Source: Mesonia oceanica
GTDB taxonomy: Bacteria; Bacteroidota; Bacteroidia; Flavobacteriales; Flavobacteriaceae
Length of the DNA stretch: 64,000 bases
NCBI RefSeq assembly: GCF_902499555.1
Contig: NZ_CABVMM010000001.1
Span: 186,001-250,000, forward strand
Direction: 5' to 3'
Shown here: piece by piece, positions 46,519 through 55,880 of the stretch
How the letters are laid out: each line of letters begins with the position of its first letter
How positions within the stretch are numbered: position 1 is the first letter of the stretch
Notes under the pieces: model-generated
Databases searched by the model: none
What the model saw: the letters and a program-made list of their open reading frames with translations, nothing else
What the model was told of the DNA's origin: nothing
Made by a program: the position numbers and the translations under genes

Positions 46519-48999
46519 ATGAATAAGAAAGAGCTTTTAGCGATTGCACAACATTGGTTTACCAATCAAGGCTGGAAGCCTTTTCCTTTCCAGAAAAAAG
46601 CATGGGATGCTTATTTAAAAGGTGAAAACGGACTCCTAAACGCGCCTACTGGAAGCGGTAAAACCTATGCGCTTTGGGTGCCGATAGTGTTAGAATACCT
46701 CAAAAAAAATCCGGATTATAAAACCAAACACCAAAAAGGCTTAAAAGCCATTTGGATCACGCCACTCCGAGCACTTTCTGTTGAAATTGCACAGGCCGCT
46801 TCTCGATTTGCAGAAGAAACACAATCAGGTTTAACGGTTGGGATTCGTACCGGTGATACTTCTCAAAAAGAGCGTGCAGCACAGAAAAAGGCGATGCCTG
46901 ATTTACTCATTACTACTCCAGAAAGTTTACATTTATTACTTTCTTCAAAAAACTACCCGAAGCTTTTTAAAAATCTAAATGCCATAGTGGTCGATGAATG
47001 GCATGAACTGCTAGGAAGCAAGCGTGGCGTTCAAACCGAATTAGCACTTTCTCGTTTAAAAACAGTCGCTAAGAATTTAAAAATATGGGGTATTTCAGCA
47101 ACCATTGGCAATCTAGATCAGGCGCGAGAAGTTTTGTTGGGAGCAAAAAGCGAAGCACTTCAACATTCAACCTTAATCAAAGCGAATATTCAAAAGAAAA
47201 TTGAAGTGAAATCGATTATTCCCGAGTCAATGGAGAAATTTCCGTGGCGTGGTCATTTAGGCTTGCATTTACTAGATGAGGTAGTTCCCATCATCAATAA
47301 TTCTAAGACCACATTGATATTCACTAATACGCGTTCGCAATGTGAATTGTGGTTTCAAAAATTAATGAACAAGTATCCGGAGTTTGCAGGTGAAGTAGCC
47401 ATGCATCACGGGAGTATTAATAAAGAAACAAGACTTTGGGTAGAGCAAGCGATTAGAAATGAAAGTTTAAAAGCGGTGATTTGCACGTCGAGTTTAGACT
47501 TAGGAGTAGATTTTGCACCGGTAGAAACCATTATTCAGATTGGTGGACCCAAAGGGGTAGCTCGATTTTTACAGCGCGCAGGAAGAAGCGGTCACCAGCC
47601 GGGAAAAGCCAGTAGAATTTATTTTTTACCTACGCATGCTATCGAGTTGATTGAAGCTTCAGCTTTACAGAAAGCGGTTGAGAAAAAAGCGGTAGAAGAT
47701 CGAATTCCCTACTTGCAAAGTTTTGATGTGTTGGTGCAATACCTCACCACTTTAGCAGTTTCAGATGGTTTTTACCCAAAAGAAATTTATCCTGAAATCA
47801 AGTCAACGTTTTGTTTTCAAGGCTTAACAGATGAAGAATGGCGTTGGTGCTTAAATTTTATCACGAAAGGAAGTCAGAGTCTGCAAACCTATGATGAATA
47901 TAAAAAAGTAGAAATTGAAGACGACGGCAAGTTTAAAGTCAATCAACGTGGAGTAGCGATGCGTCATCGCTTACAAATAGGTACCATTGTAAGTGATGCC
48001 ATGTTAACCGTAAAATATGTGAAAGGAGGTTTTATTGGTACGATAGAAGAATGGTTTGTTTCAAAACTTTCACCCGGAGATGTATTTACATTTGCCGGTA
48101 GAAATTTAGAACTTTCTCGCATTAAAGGAATGCAAGTATTGGTGCGAAAATCTAAAAAGAAAACTGCTAAAGTGCCGAGTTGGATGGGAGGTAGGATGGC
48201 ATTTTCAGCGCAAATGAGTGAATTGCTTCGTGAAGAATTGTATGAGGCCGCAGAAAGCTTCACTGTCACTTCAAGCGGAGTCGAGAAGTCTCCAGAGTTA
48301 AAAGCGCTTCAACCAATTTTAGAGCGTCAGCAATTAGAATCAATTATTCCAAAGCATAATGAATTTCTTATCGAAACCTTTAAAACACGAGAAGGCTATC
48401 ACGCCATTTTTTATCCGTTTGAAGGTCGGTTTGTACACGAAGCTTTAGGCAGTTTATTGGCGTATCGCATAAGTTTGTTATCCCCTATTTCTTTTAGTAT
48501 AGCCTTTAACGATTATGGTTTCGAGCTGCTTTCCGATCAAGAAATCGATATGCAGCAGCTATTGGATAACGATTTGTTTTCTGCTAAATTTTTGATGGAC
48601 GATCTCTACAAAAGTTTAAATGCGACAGAAATGGCACGCCGAAAATTTAGAGATATTGCCGTCATTGCCGGTTTGGTGTTTACCGGTTATCCCAATAAAT
48701 TGATCAAAAGTAAACACTTGCAATCAAGCTCTCAATTACTTTTTGATGTATTTCGAGATTATGAAGATGATAATTTGTTATTTCAGCAAGCCTTCAGGGA
48801 GACTTTTGAGCACCAGTTGGAAGAAGGAAGATTGCGACAAGCATTAGAGCGCATCCATCAGCAAAAAATCGTTTGGAAATCTTGCCAAAAACCCACTCCA
48901 TTTTCATTTCCCATCATTACCGATCGTTTGCGTGAAAAGCTCTCTTCAGAAAAATTAGAAGATCGCATTCAGCGTATGCTTAAGCAATTTGAAAAATAA
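46519..48999 (+). CDS. Ligase-associated DNA-damage-response DEXH-box helicase (Lhr-like)
   Basis: An 826-residue SF2 helicase: Walker A APTGSGKT (42-49), VVDEWHELLGSKRG (motif II, DEWH), ISATIGN (motif III), TSSLDLGVDF and QRAGRSGHQPG (motif VI), then the DUF4145-like/WH Lhr core domains to ~820. It matches the family named for its pairing with the MBL exonuclease and ligase. It probably unwinds DNA or RNA:DNA ends during repair. Confidence 0.94.
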   Translation: MNKKELLAIAQHWFTNQGWKPFPFQKKAWDAYLKGENGLLNAPTGSGKTYALWVPIVLEYLKKNPDYKTKHQKGLKAIWITPLRALSVEIAQAASRFAEETQSGLTVGIRTGDTSQKERAAQKKAMPDLLITTPESLHLLLSSKNYPKLFKNLNAIVVDEWHELLGSKRGVQTELALSRLKTVAKNLKIWGISATIGNLDQAREVLLGAKSEALQHSTLIKANIQKKIEVKSIIPESMEKFPWRGHLGLHLLDEVVPIINNSKTTLIFTNTRSQCELWFQKLMNKYPEFAGEVAMHHGSINKETRLWVEQAIRNESLKAVICTSSLDLGVDFAPVETIIQIGGPKGVARFLQRAGRSGHQPGKASRIYFLPTHAIELIEASALQKAVEKKAVEDRIPYLQSFDVLVQYLTTLAVSDGFYPKEIYPEIKSTFCFQGLTDEEWRWCLNFITKGSQSLQTYDEYKKVEIEDDGKFKVNQRGVAMRHRLQIGTIVSDAMLTVKYVKGGFIGTIEEWFVSKLSPGDVFTFAGRNLELSRIKGMQVLVRKSKKKTAKVPSWMGGRMAFSAQMSELLREELYEAAESFTVTSSGVEKSPELKALQPILERQQLESIIPKHNEFLIETFKTREGYHAIFYPFEGRFVHEALGSLLAYRISLLSPISFSIAFNDYGFELLSDQEIDMQQLLDNDLFSAKFLMDDLYKSLNATEMARRKFRDIAVIAGLVFTGYPNKLIKSKHLQSSSQLLFDVFRDYEDDNLLFQQAFRETFEHQLEEGRLRQALERIHQQKIVWKSCQKPTPFSFPIITDRLREKLSSEKLEDRIQRMLKQFEK

Positions 49000-49083
49000 A
49001 ATTTCTACGCAGACTAGAAATCTCTTAAAAAATAGAAATTTATAAAGTATCCCTTTTCTTATGACGTAAAGGGTGAACCATTT

Positions 49084-49185
49084 GGGCGTTTCCCTTCGGG
49101 TCGGGCTATTCGTTACAATTCCTCATAAGTTTTTGCTAGCGCTACAACTTACTGCGGGATTTCCACTACTATCCCTAACGCAAAA
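49084..49185. repeat. Interspersed repeat, copy B (after the helicase gene)
   Basis: GGGCGTTTCCCTTCGGGTC at the left, TCGGGCTATT next, and CTACTATCCCTAACGCAAA on the right. The left GCGTT and right AACGC ends are inverted. It shares its ends with the repeat at 43082-43212 but not its core. The rest of the 49000-49249 gap shows no gene. Confidence 0.55.
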
Positions 49186-49249
49186 AGCATGTTAAGAGAA
49201 ATACATTTCAAGTCCCAATGCTCTATCTTAGCATTTCAAAAAAATATAT

Positions 49250-49705
49250 ATGAAAAATTTTATTTATATCTGTTTAGCTGTGTTTTTTTTTAGTTGTAAC
49301 TCAGCAAAAACCACACAACATATGGCACCAAAAGTAATTTCAGAAGGTAATTTATATGGTAGTGGGAGCGAAGGTTTAAGGCAACAAAATACCATTATCA
49401 CCAATGAAACAGAGTGGAAAGAATTTATGCTTAAGTTAAATTCTGCCAATGAAACAATTAAGAAGGATCAAGCTTCGAAAATAGATTTTGACGAACAAAA
49501 TGTAATCGCAATCATCGATCAACAGCGTACAACCGGGGGCCATAAAATAGAAATCGGTCAAACCTATACTCAAAACGGAACGGTGTATTTCACTATCAAA
49601 AAATCACATCCGGAAGGGATGGCTACTATGGTAATGACGCAGCCTTATTACTTGGCAACGATCCCTAAAACAAAACAAGAGATAAAATTCAAAGAAGCCG
49701 AGTAA
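49250..49705 (+). CDS. PrcB-C domain lipoprotein
   Basis: A 151-residue lipoprotein (lipobox FFFSC, Cys16). The body resembles the PrcB C-terminal domain (PF14343): NVIAIIDQQRTTGGHKIEI and YFTIKKSHPEG. In Treponema PrcB belongs to the dentilisin complex; here only the fold can be suggested. It sits between the repair helicase and pdeM, with its stop followed directly by the pdeM TTG, yet it goes to the envelope, an odd partner for repair genes. Confidence 0.75.
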   Translation: MKNFIYICLAVFFFSCNSAKTTQHMAPKVISEGNLYGSGSEGLRQQNTIITNETEWKEFMLKLNSANETIKKDQASKIDFDEQNVIAIIDQQRTTGGHKIEIGQTYTQNGTVYFTIKKSHPEGMATMVMTQPYYLATIPKTKQEIKFKEAE

Positions 49706-50338
49706 TTGTCTCTAATTACAATTCAAAATAACCATTTTCAGCTGGCATGCAGTGGTGTTTCCTATTGGGAAGAGCAAAAAGCCTTGCTGGTGGCCGATGT
49801 GCATTTGGGAAAGATTTCTCATTTTCGAAAGCACGGCAGCGCAGTGCCACCAACCGCAATTCAGACTAATTTTGATCGTTTAGATCAAGCGGTAGCGCAG
49901 TTTCAACCACAAAAAATCATCTTTTTGGGTGATCTTTTTCATAGTGCTTTAAATGCAGAATGGAATTTATTCGAAAACTGGCTTCAAAATCAACAAGCTA
50001 AAATTATACTGATCGCCGGAAACCACGATATTATTTCTCCGCTGCATTATACCCAATTGGGCGTTGAAATCTATCAGGAATTATGGCTAGAGAATTTTCG
50101 ATTAACGCACCATCCTGAAGAAAAAGAAGGAAGTTTTAATATCTGCGGACATATTCATCCAGGATATCGATTGGTAGGTTTGGCCAAACAACATCTAAAA
50201 CTGAAATGCTTTTTCCGAAGTAAAAATCAACTCATTTTACCCGCTTTCGGTGAATTTACCGGTACTTTTTTAATGAATCCCGAAGCCGAAGATCAGGTTT
50301 TTGTATGTGCAAAAACTGAAGTAATTCGGGTGAATTAG
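49706..50338 (+). CDS. pdeM: Ligase-associated DNA-damage-response phosphoesterase PdeM
   Basis: A 210-residue calcineurin-like metallophosphoesterase: DVHLGK, GDLFHS, GNHD and GHIHPG motifs complete. It belongs to the family found with the ligase, exonuclease and Lhr helicase, and is thought to remove damaged 3' ends. The start is TTG 49706, directly after the upstream stop; no ATG fits. Confidence 0.9.
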   Translation: MSLITIQNNHFQLACSGVSYWEEQKALLVADVHLGKISHFRKHGSAVPPTAIQTNFDRLDQAVAQFQPQKIIFLGDLFHSALNAEWNLFENWLQNQQAKIILIAGNHDIISPLHYTQLGVEIYQELWLENFRLTHHPEEKEGSFNICGHIHPGYRLVGLAKQHLKLKCFFRSKNQLILPAFGEFTGTFLMNPEAEDQVFVCAKTEVIRVN

Positions 50339-50483
50339 CACAATTAATTTTTATCAGAATAAACTTTAACCTAACGCTAACATGGGGTTAATTCGTTAAT
50401 AGTTAATTTTAAGAATTAATTAAGCCATCCCAGAGCTGTCTCGCCGGTAGGCAGGTTTAGAATGACTCTTGATCATCAAAATT

Positions 50484-51278
50484 ATGAAACCAAAACTGCT
50501 CGCTGTTCTCAATTTTATTTCTGTAGTTATCACGCTTTTTGTGAGTTATTATACCCAGGCTGTGAAGCTCAATGGAAATACAATGGGCAGCCTAAGTCAC
50601 GAATATTTCAACCTTTTTACGCCGGCCGATTATGCTTTTGCGATTTGGGGAATTATCTACTTAGGATTACTGGCATTTTCAGGATACCAGCTTTATCAAG
50701 CTTTCGGCCCAAAAACCGATTTGCAGTTTCTTCAGCAAACAAAGTTTTGGTTTATTATAGCCAATCTTGCCAATGCTGTATGGGTGATTGTTTGGTTGTA
50801 TGAATACACAGGCTTATCCATCTTTTTGATGTTGTTGATTTTGTTTTCGCTCATCAAAATTATCCTAAATACCAATATGGAACGTTGGGATGCGCCTTTA
50901 AAGATCATCGCTTTTAGCTGGTGGCCTATTTGTTTGTATTCAGGATGGATTGCTGTGGCGACCATTGCGAATATCGCCGCCTATTTAGCTAAAATTGGAT
51001 GGAAGGGAGGCATTTTCTCTGAAGTACAATGGACGATTATAATGATTGTAGTCGCTGCGATTTTGAATATTGTAATGATTTATACCCGATGTATGCGGGA
51101 GTTCGCAGTCGTTGGGATATGGGCGTTGTTTGCCATTTATATGCGGCATTCTGAAGACCAAACTTTAATCGCTTACGTTGCCTTGGGTGGCGCTATTTTA
51201 ATCGGTCTTAACGCTGCTTATCACGGTTTTATTAACCGAAAGCAAAACTCAATATATCGAATGATGAACAAGAATTAG
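50484..51278 (+). CDS. TspO/MBR-family-like tryptophan-rich membrane protein
   Basis: A 264-residue membrane protein with about seven to eight TMs. FTPADYAFAIWGIIYLGL, NLANAVWVIVWLYEYTG and AFSWWPICLYSGWIAVATIAN match the TspO-type aromatic pattern, though the protein is longer than classic five-TM TspO (about 160 residues). The family binds tetrapyrroles or lipids in sensing; ligand here unknown. I use ATG 50484; TTG 50469 would add five residues. Confidence 0.75.
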   Translation: MKPKLLAVLNFISVVITLFVSYYTQAVKLNGNTMGSLSHEYFNLFTPADYAFAIWGIIYLGLLAFSGYQLYQAFGPKTDLQFLQQTKFWFIIANLANAVWVIVWLYEYTGLSIFLMLLILFSLIKIILNTNMERWDAPLKIIAFSWWPICLYSGWIAVATIANIAAYLAKIGWKGGIFSEVQWTIIMIVVAAILNIVMIYTRCMREFAVVGIWALFAIYMRHSEDQTLIAYVALGGAILIGLNAAYHGFINRKQNSIYRMMNKN

Positions 51279-51360
51279 ATTTTAGACCAGCTTTGCCTAT
51301 TCGATTTTAAAGTTTAGATCGCTTCACTGTTAGAAAATAGAATCAAGATGAGAGAATCAG

Positions 51361-51400
51361 GAATCAGGATTAAAAAGGTTAACTTTTAATCCTGAATTTT
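51361..51400. terminator. Bidirectional terminator-like hairpin
   Basis: ATCAGGATTAAAA (51363-51375) pairs with TTTTAATCCTGA (51384-51395), between the convergent tspO-like and AraC genes, with T-rich flank. Confidence 0.65.
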
Positions 51401-51437
51401 GAAGTCTTTTTTTGCTGATAGCTAGGGTGTTTTTTAC

Positions 51438-52352
51438 TCAATTAAAAGACTGTCTAAACTCTATAGGAGAACTATCGGTTTTCTTCTTGAATAATTTACT
51501 GAAAGAAGCAGAGTGCTCAAAGCCTAATTCAAAAGCAATTTCGCTGATACTTAGGGTTGTAGTCGATAATTTTTCTTTAGCTTTTTCAATTAATTTGTTC
51601 TGAATGTGTTGCTGTGTGCTTTGTCCGCTGATTATTTTTAACGTACTGCTTAAATAGTTAGGAGAAAGATTTAAATCATTTGCAATCTGGCTCACCGTCG
51701 GAATTCCATTCGCTGCCACCTCCGAGTTGTTGAAATAGTAATCTAAGCGTTTTTCCAATTTGGTAAGGATATGGTGATTGGTGATCTTTCTTGTTATAAA
51801 TTGTCTTTCGTAATAACGTTCAGCATAATTCAGGAGTAACTCAATCTGTGAAATGATGATATTTTGACTGAATTTATCAATAGTTGATTGATATTCTTTT
51901 TGAATGTTTTTAAAGAGCGCGACTATATTAGTTTCTTCTTTTTCTGATAAAAATAACGCCTCATTAACGGCATAACCAAAGAAGGCGTAATTTTTAATGG
52001 ATGTTGCCAAGGGCGTGTTCCATAAAAAATCGGGGTGGATCAATACTAACCACCCCGATGCATTTGCTTTTACAGCTTGATTTATTTGTATGTTCAGGGT
52101 TTGTTGGGGTGCCACGAAAGACAATACCCCTTCATCAAAATCATAGTTTTGCTGTCCGTAATTAAACTTTTCGCTTACATTTCGCTTTAAACCTATAGAA
52201 TAAAAATCTTGTATCCACTTAATTTCACCGACATCTGTTGGGTAGCTAACTTTACTATAATCAATTAAACTAATCAAGGGATGCTCGGGTTTGGGTAAGT
52301 TGCTATAGCTATGAAATTCGCTAACAGATTTAAATCGAAATAGGTTTTTCAT
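51438..52352 (-). CDS. AraC-family transcriptional regulator
   Basis: A 304-residue regulator with an AraC-type C-terminal domain: first HTH SQIANDLNLSPNYLSSTLK, second ISEIAFELGFEHSASFSKLF and a final SPIEFRQSF. The N-terminal cupin-like region (~60-100, NYDFDEGVLSFVAPQQ) probably senses a small molecule. It lies 17 bases after the Atu4866-like gene, so it may regulate the SDR operon that it belongs to. Confidence 0.9.
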   Translation of the reverse strand: MKNLFRFKSVSEFHSYSNLPKPEHPLISLIDYSKVSYPTDVGEIKWIQDFYSIGLKRNVSEKFNYGQQNYDFDEGVLSFVAPQQTLNIQINQAVKANASGWLVLIHPDFLWNTPLATSIKNYAFFGYAVNEALFLSEKEETNIVALFKNIQKEYQSTIDKFSQNIIISQIELLLNYAERYYERQFITRKITNHHILTKLEKRLDYYFNNSEVAANGIPTVSQIANDLNLSPNYLSSTLKIISGQSTQQHIQNKLIEKAKEKLSTTTLSISEIAFELGFEHSASFSKLFKKKTDSSPIEFRQSFN

Positions 52353-52368
52353 TTTTTAAAAGTAAGGA

Positions 52369-52617
52369 TTAAAGTTCTTTGTACAGTACCATTCCTGCGT
52401 GATACAAGATTCCATTTTTAAATTCCCCATCAGCGGTAAAGCCTGTATCATCTTTGTAATCTATATGATTTCCTGAAACTTTATAAGCTCCCTGATATGC
52501 ACTTTTTCGGGTGCCTCGTGCTTCATCATATCGATTATTAGGCAATAACTCATGACGAATGTTTCCATCTGCTGTTACCCACATCCCAATATATTCTTTT
52601 GATTCTTCTAATGTCAT
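52369..52617 (-). CDS. Atu4866-domain protein
   Basis: An 82-residue protein that matches the Atu4866 domain (PF11512) almost end to end: GMWVTADGNIRHELLPNNRY, GTRKSAYQGAY, DDTGFTADGEFKNG and LYHAGMVLY. The fold is a small beta-barrel of unknown role, often near SDR oxidoreductases and AraC regulators, as here. ATG 52617 is the likely start; a TTG two codons earlier is possible. Confidence 0.88.
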   Translation of the reverse strand: MTLEESKEYIGMWVTADGNIRHELLPNNRYDEARGTRKSAYQGAYKVSGNHIDYKDDTGFTADGEFKNGILYHAGMVLYKEL

Positions 52618-52627
52618 ACCCAAAAAT

Positions 52628-53473
52628 TTAATTTTTAAATCCTGTTGAGGTTCCTAAAACTTCGTTCTCTTTCATCGCTTTTTGAATGGTTTCAATTTTG
52701 AGATTTGCATAGTGATAGGCATCTTCTCCCATAAAAAAATGTACAGGTGGATTTTTGTGTTCACTTAGTGCAATAAATACGTCTGCAGCTTTTTCAGGGT
52801 CGTTGGGTTGATTACCATTGATGTCGTTTAAATGGGCTTGTTCCATTTCACGAGCAGCTTTATAGTCTTCAATTTCCCGGGTTGGTGTTTGAACTGAACC
52901 TTTTGATAAAAAATGGGTTCTAAAATATCCAGGATATACTAAAGTAGTATGAACTCCAAAGGCTTTCATTTCTTCTGCCAATGCTTCGGTAAAACCGGCA
53001 ACAGCAAACTTCGTAGCGCAATATATACCAAAACCGGCAAAATTTCCTGTATAACCACCTATGGAGGAAATGTTGAAAATATGCCCAGATTGTTGCTTGC
53101 GCAAATATGGGGCAACATTTCGAATAACATTCAGCGAACCAAATACATTTACCTTAAAGTTGCGTTCTACTTCTTCTGCAGCAAGTTCTTCTAAAGTTCC
53201 TATTTGGCTATAGCCTGCATTGTTCACTACAACATCAATTTTACCAAAATGCGCAATAGTGGCCTCAATAGCTTGCTTCACATGCTCGTTATGGGTTAAA
53301 TCCATTTCGATGGGTAAGCATTTTTCATTTGCTGCTCCGATCTCTCTTATTAAGGATTGTTTGTTTCGTGAAGTAGCTGCTACACTAAAACCCAGAGCGA
53401 GTAATTTTTTGGTTAGGGTTAAACCTAATCCTTTAGAGGCTCCTGTAATAAACCATACTTTTGTTGTATTCAT
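52628..53473 (-). CDS. SDR-family oxidoreductase
   Basis: A 281-residue short-chain dehydrogenase with TGASKGLG, NNAG and YCATK signatures, and SRNKQ after the second strand suggesting NADP(H). Long C-terminal part (TPTREIEDYKAAREMEQ onward) is typical of the atypical SDRs regulated by AraC proteins. ATG 53473 is preferred to TTG 53500. First gene of the SDR-Atu4866-AraC operon. Substrate unknown. Confidence 0.9.
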   Translation of the reverse strand: MNTTKVWFITGASKGLGLTLTKKLLALGFSVAATSRNKQSLIREIGAANEKCLPIEMDLTHNEHVKQAIEATIAHFGKIDVVVNNAGYSQIGTLEELAAEEVERNFKVNVFGSLNVIRNVAPYLRKQQSGHIFNISSIGGYTGNFAGFGIYCATKFAVAGFTEALAEEMKAFGVHTTLVYPGYFRTHFLSKGSVQTPTREIEDYKAAREMEQAHLNDINGNQPNDPEKAADVFIALSEHKNPPVHFFMGEDAYHYANLKIETIQKAMKENEVLGTSTGFKN

Positions 53474-53841
53474 TTTCTTTAATTTTAAATTAGAATGCAA
53501 AGTTGGTGTAACAAAAGGGGGATCACTTTTCCATATCTACGGAATGCATGTTCAAATCTATCTTATACGAGGCTTGGTTGATTTGGTAATGGAAAAAATA
53601 ACGAATAGGAGTGTGATTGAGAATTTTTCAATTTAAAGAGTATTGTGATTTCTATGTTGTGATTTTAAACTTTTCAAACTTTGAAAACTGCTAACAGTCC
53701 CTGCCAACTGAAGGCTGGCGTCTATATTTTATGCGCTAGTTTCTAAAATCGCACTACTAAAAATGAAATATTCAAAACCTGATAAATGTCATATTTTAAA
53801 CGCTAGCTACTTTTCATCTTTGGGGATTAAACTTAAAACGA
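53474..53841. other. Divergent intergenic region, no gene seen
   Basis: 368 bases between the SDR operon and the 596-aa gene. It holds a near-match -7 element for the SDR gene (CAACTTTG, minus, 53498-53505), a palindrome TTTTCAAACTTTGAAAA (53671-53687), and CTGCCAACTGAAGGCTGGCG, which has a short hairpin. Open frames crossing it start inside the SDR gene and show no conserved features. Confidence 0.6.
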
Positions 53842-55632
53842 ATGAAAAACGCCATATCCCCACATCAATTTCATATTCCGGTGATGGGCATTGCTTACAC
53901 CATTGATACGCCGGTAAAAGTGGCGCATTTTGGGATAAACTCTTCCATTTCAATTATCGAAGATCACCTTATCGAAAAAATGCGCGCGTATTATTACAAA
54001 TTGAATAACGAGCCTTTTCTGCCCATAAGCAAAAAGGAACCCAATTATAGAGCTAAACGGATTACCGATTATCTGAATCTGATAAGTGAAGAAGTGAAAA
54101 AGAAAGTAGAAGGGGTGAAAACCGCTGCTTTTTCAAGTACTTCAGAAATCACCAAGTATTTTGAAATGCTGCCGGAAGTGTCTGAATTAAAACAGAAGTA
54201 CCTTAAATTTCTTCAGCTAACGGATCCTTCCGAAAAAGAGAGTCTGGAGTCTGAACTGCGAAATGAGGTAAAGCCCGGTGCGATTGAAGTCAATATCATG
54301 ACGAAAATCGATAGCGATCAAATCGATGACAACAAAGAAGTTATCGAAAATGGATCTGATGCTTTACAGGCTTTAAAAGGGTATGCAGAAAGCAATTTAG
54401 AGCATTCAACCCTGGTTTTTTCGGCTGGGATGAATCCAAGATTGTTCAATTATCTATCCTCTTTTAAAAGCTTTCATTCCGATAACAACGGTAACTTCAG
54501 CAAAGCCATTGCTATAAAAGTCAGCGATTACCGTTCGGCTTTAATTCAGGGAAAATACCTCGCCAAACGGGGAATCTGGGTGAGTGAATTCAGAATTGAA
54601 TCCGGCTTAAACTGTGGGGGTCACGCCTTTGCAACCGATGGTTATCTGCTGGGGCCAATACTGGAAGAATTTAAGCAGAACAAAGCCCAATTACACTCGG
54701 AATTATCGGCACTTTACCGAAGTGCTGTTGGTGAAGAAGCTGAAATTTCTGAATTACCCGAAATAAAGATTACCGTTCAGGGTGGGATAGGTACTTTTGA
54801 AGAAGATACCTTGCTAAAAGATTATTTTCAGGCTGATGCGACTGGTTGGGGATCGCCGTTTTTACTGTGTCCGGAAGTAACCAATGTCGATTCTGCAACC
54901 TTAGGGAAACTTCAACAATCAAAAGAAGAAGATATTGTTTTGAGCCACAGTTCGCCCTTGGGTGTTCGGTTTAACTACCTGAAGGGAGCTAGTGGAGAAG
55001 ACTTCCGAAGAAAAAATCTTTTACGAAATAAACCCGGTAGTTCGTGTCCCGAGAAATTATTAGAAGCGAATACCGAATTTACCGAAAAACCGATTTGTAC
55101 TGCTTCGCATAAATACCAAAAATTAAAACTGAAGCAAATTCAACATTCCGATTTATCGAGAGCTGAAAAGGCAAAGGAAGCCGATTTGTTGTTTGAGAAA
55201 GAGTGTTTGTGTACCGGTTTGTGCACTAGTGTCGCTAAAAACTACAACTTCACCTTTGTAAAGAAAATGGATTTTGTGACCGTTTGTCCCGGCCCTAATT
55301 TGGCCTATTTCTCGGGTAAATATTCGCTACAAGAATTGACCGATCACATCTATGGTCGCAAAAATGTGCTGAGTGGCTATCGCCCGCATATGTTTATTAA
55401 AGAGCTGCAGTTGTACATCGATTACTTAAAAGAATTGGCAGAGAGTACCGATTTTTCAAATAGACGGGAAGCAAAAAAGTTCACCCGATTTACACAAAAT
55501 CTGGAAGAAGGCATTGACTATTATAAGAATATGTTCTCTAAAAAGCTGATTAAAGAAAACCAGTTTTTAACCGATTTACATATTTGCGAAAACCGAATTT
55601 TAGAAATCACACAGCAAGCTGAAGTGGCTTAA
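53842..55632 (+). CDS. Unrecognised 596-aa protein with FMN TIM-barrel-like motifs
   Basis: A large soluble protein with no signal peptide. Several stretches line up in order with nitronate-monooxygenase/PfaD-type FMN barrels: ESGLNCGGHAFATDG (compare EGxEAGGH), ITVQGGIGTFEED and FQADATGWGSPFLLCPE (compare GAxGVQxGTRFLL.PE). It adds a helical N-terminal domain (~1-180) and a C-terminal Cys-rich region (SSCPEKLL, PICTASHKYQ, KECLCTGLCTS) not seen in those enzymes. No family name is known to me. The TIM-barrel call is an inference. Single gene. Confidence 0.75.
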   Translation: MKNAISPHQFHIPVMGIAYTIDTPVKVAHFGINSSISIIEDHLIEKMRAYYYKLNNEPFLPISKKEPNYRAKRITDYLNLISEEVKKKVEGVKTAAFSSTSEITKYFEMLPEVSELKQKYLKFLQLTDPSEKESLESELRNEVKPGAIEVNIMTKIDSDQIDDNKEVIENGSDALQALKGYAESNLEHSTLVFSAGMNPRLFNYLSSFKSFHSDNNGNFSKAIAIKVSDYRSALIQGKYLAKRGIWVSEFRIESGLNCGGHAFATDGYLLGPILEEFKQNKAQLHSELSALYRSAVGEEAEISELPEIKITVQGGIGTFEEDTLLKDYFQADATGWGSPFLLCPEVTNVDSATLGKLQQSKEEDIVLSHSSPLGVRFNYLKGASGEDFRRKNLLRNKPGSSCPEKLLEANTEFTEKPICTASHKYQKLKLKQIQHSDLSRAEKAKEADLLFEKECLCTGLCTSVAKNYNFTFVKKMDFVTVCPGPNLAYFSGKYSLQELTDHIYGRKNVLSGYRPHMFIKELQLYIDYLKELAESTDFSNRREAKKFTRFTQNLEEGIDYYKNMFSKKLIKENQFLTDLHICENRILEITQQAEVA

Positions 55633-55739
55633 ATGCTAAACTTTGAATGTATTTTTGTTGAAAGCTAATGACTTATTGCTGTAAACTGTAAACCGTATAT
55701 TGTAAATTTTTGAAAATGAATTAATGTGCTACTTAGAAT

Positions 55740-55803
55740 GTCACTTATAGTGATTCTAGTACAGCGGTAGCGGAAATTAAATTGTATCGAGAAGTTATGA
55801 GTG
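55740..55803. repeat. Partial unit of the GIY-YIG-linked repeat, upstream copy
   Basis: GTCACTTATAGTGATTCTAG, then TACAGCGGTAGCGGAAATTAA and TTGTATCGAGAAGTTATG. This is the left half of the unit found downstream at 56588-56709; it is most like the fourth unit. The right half is missing. Confidence 0.85.
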
Positions 55804-55880
55804 AATGTTTTTCGTCATAATTCACTTTATTAACCTTTCTAGGAGTACTTGACCTGAGGATGTTCGTTTTAAAATAATAG

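Noticed and set aside
50462-50803. 113-codon plus-strand frame overlapping the TspO-like gene
   Set aside because: Out-of-frame overlap with a clear membrane protein gene and no family signals.
53220-53636. 138-codon plus-strand frame antisense to the SDR gene
   Set aside because: Mostly antisense to conserved SDR motifs, with no conserved pattern of its own.
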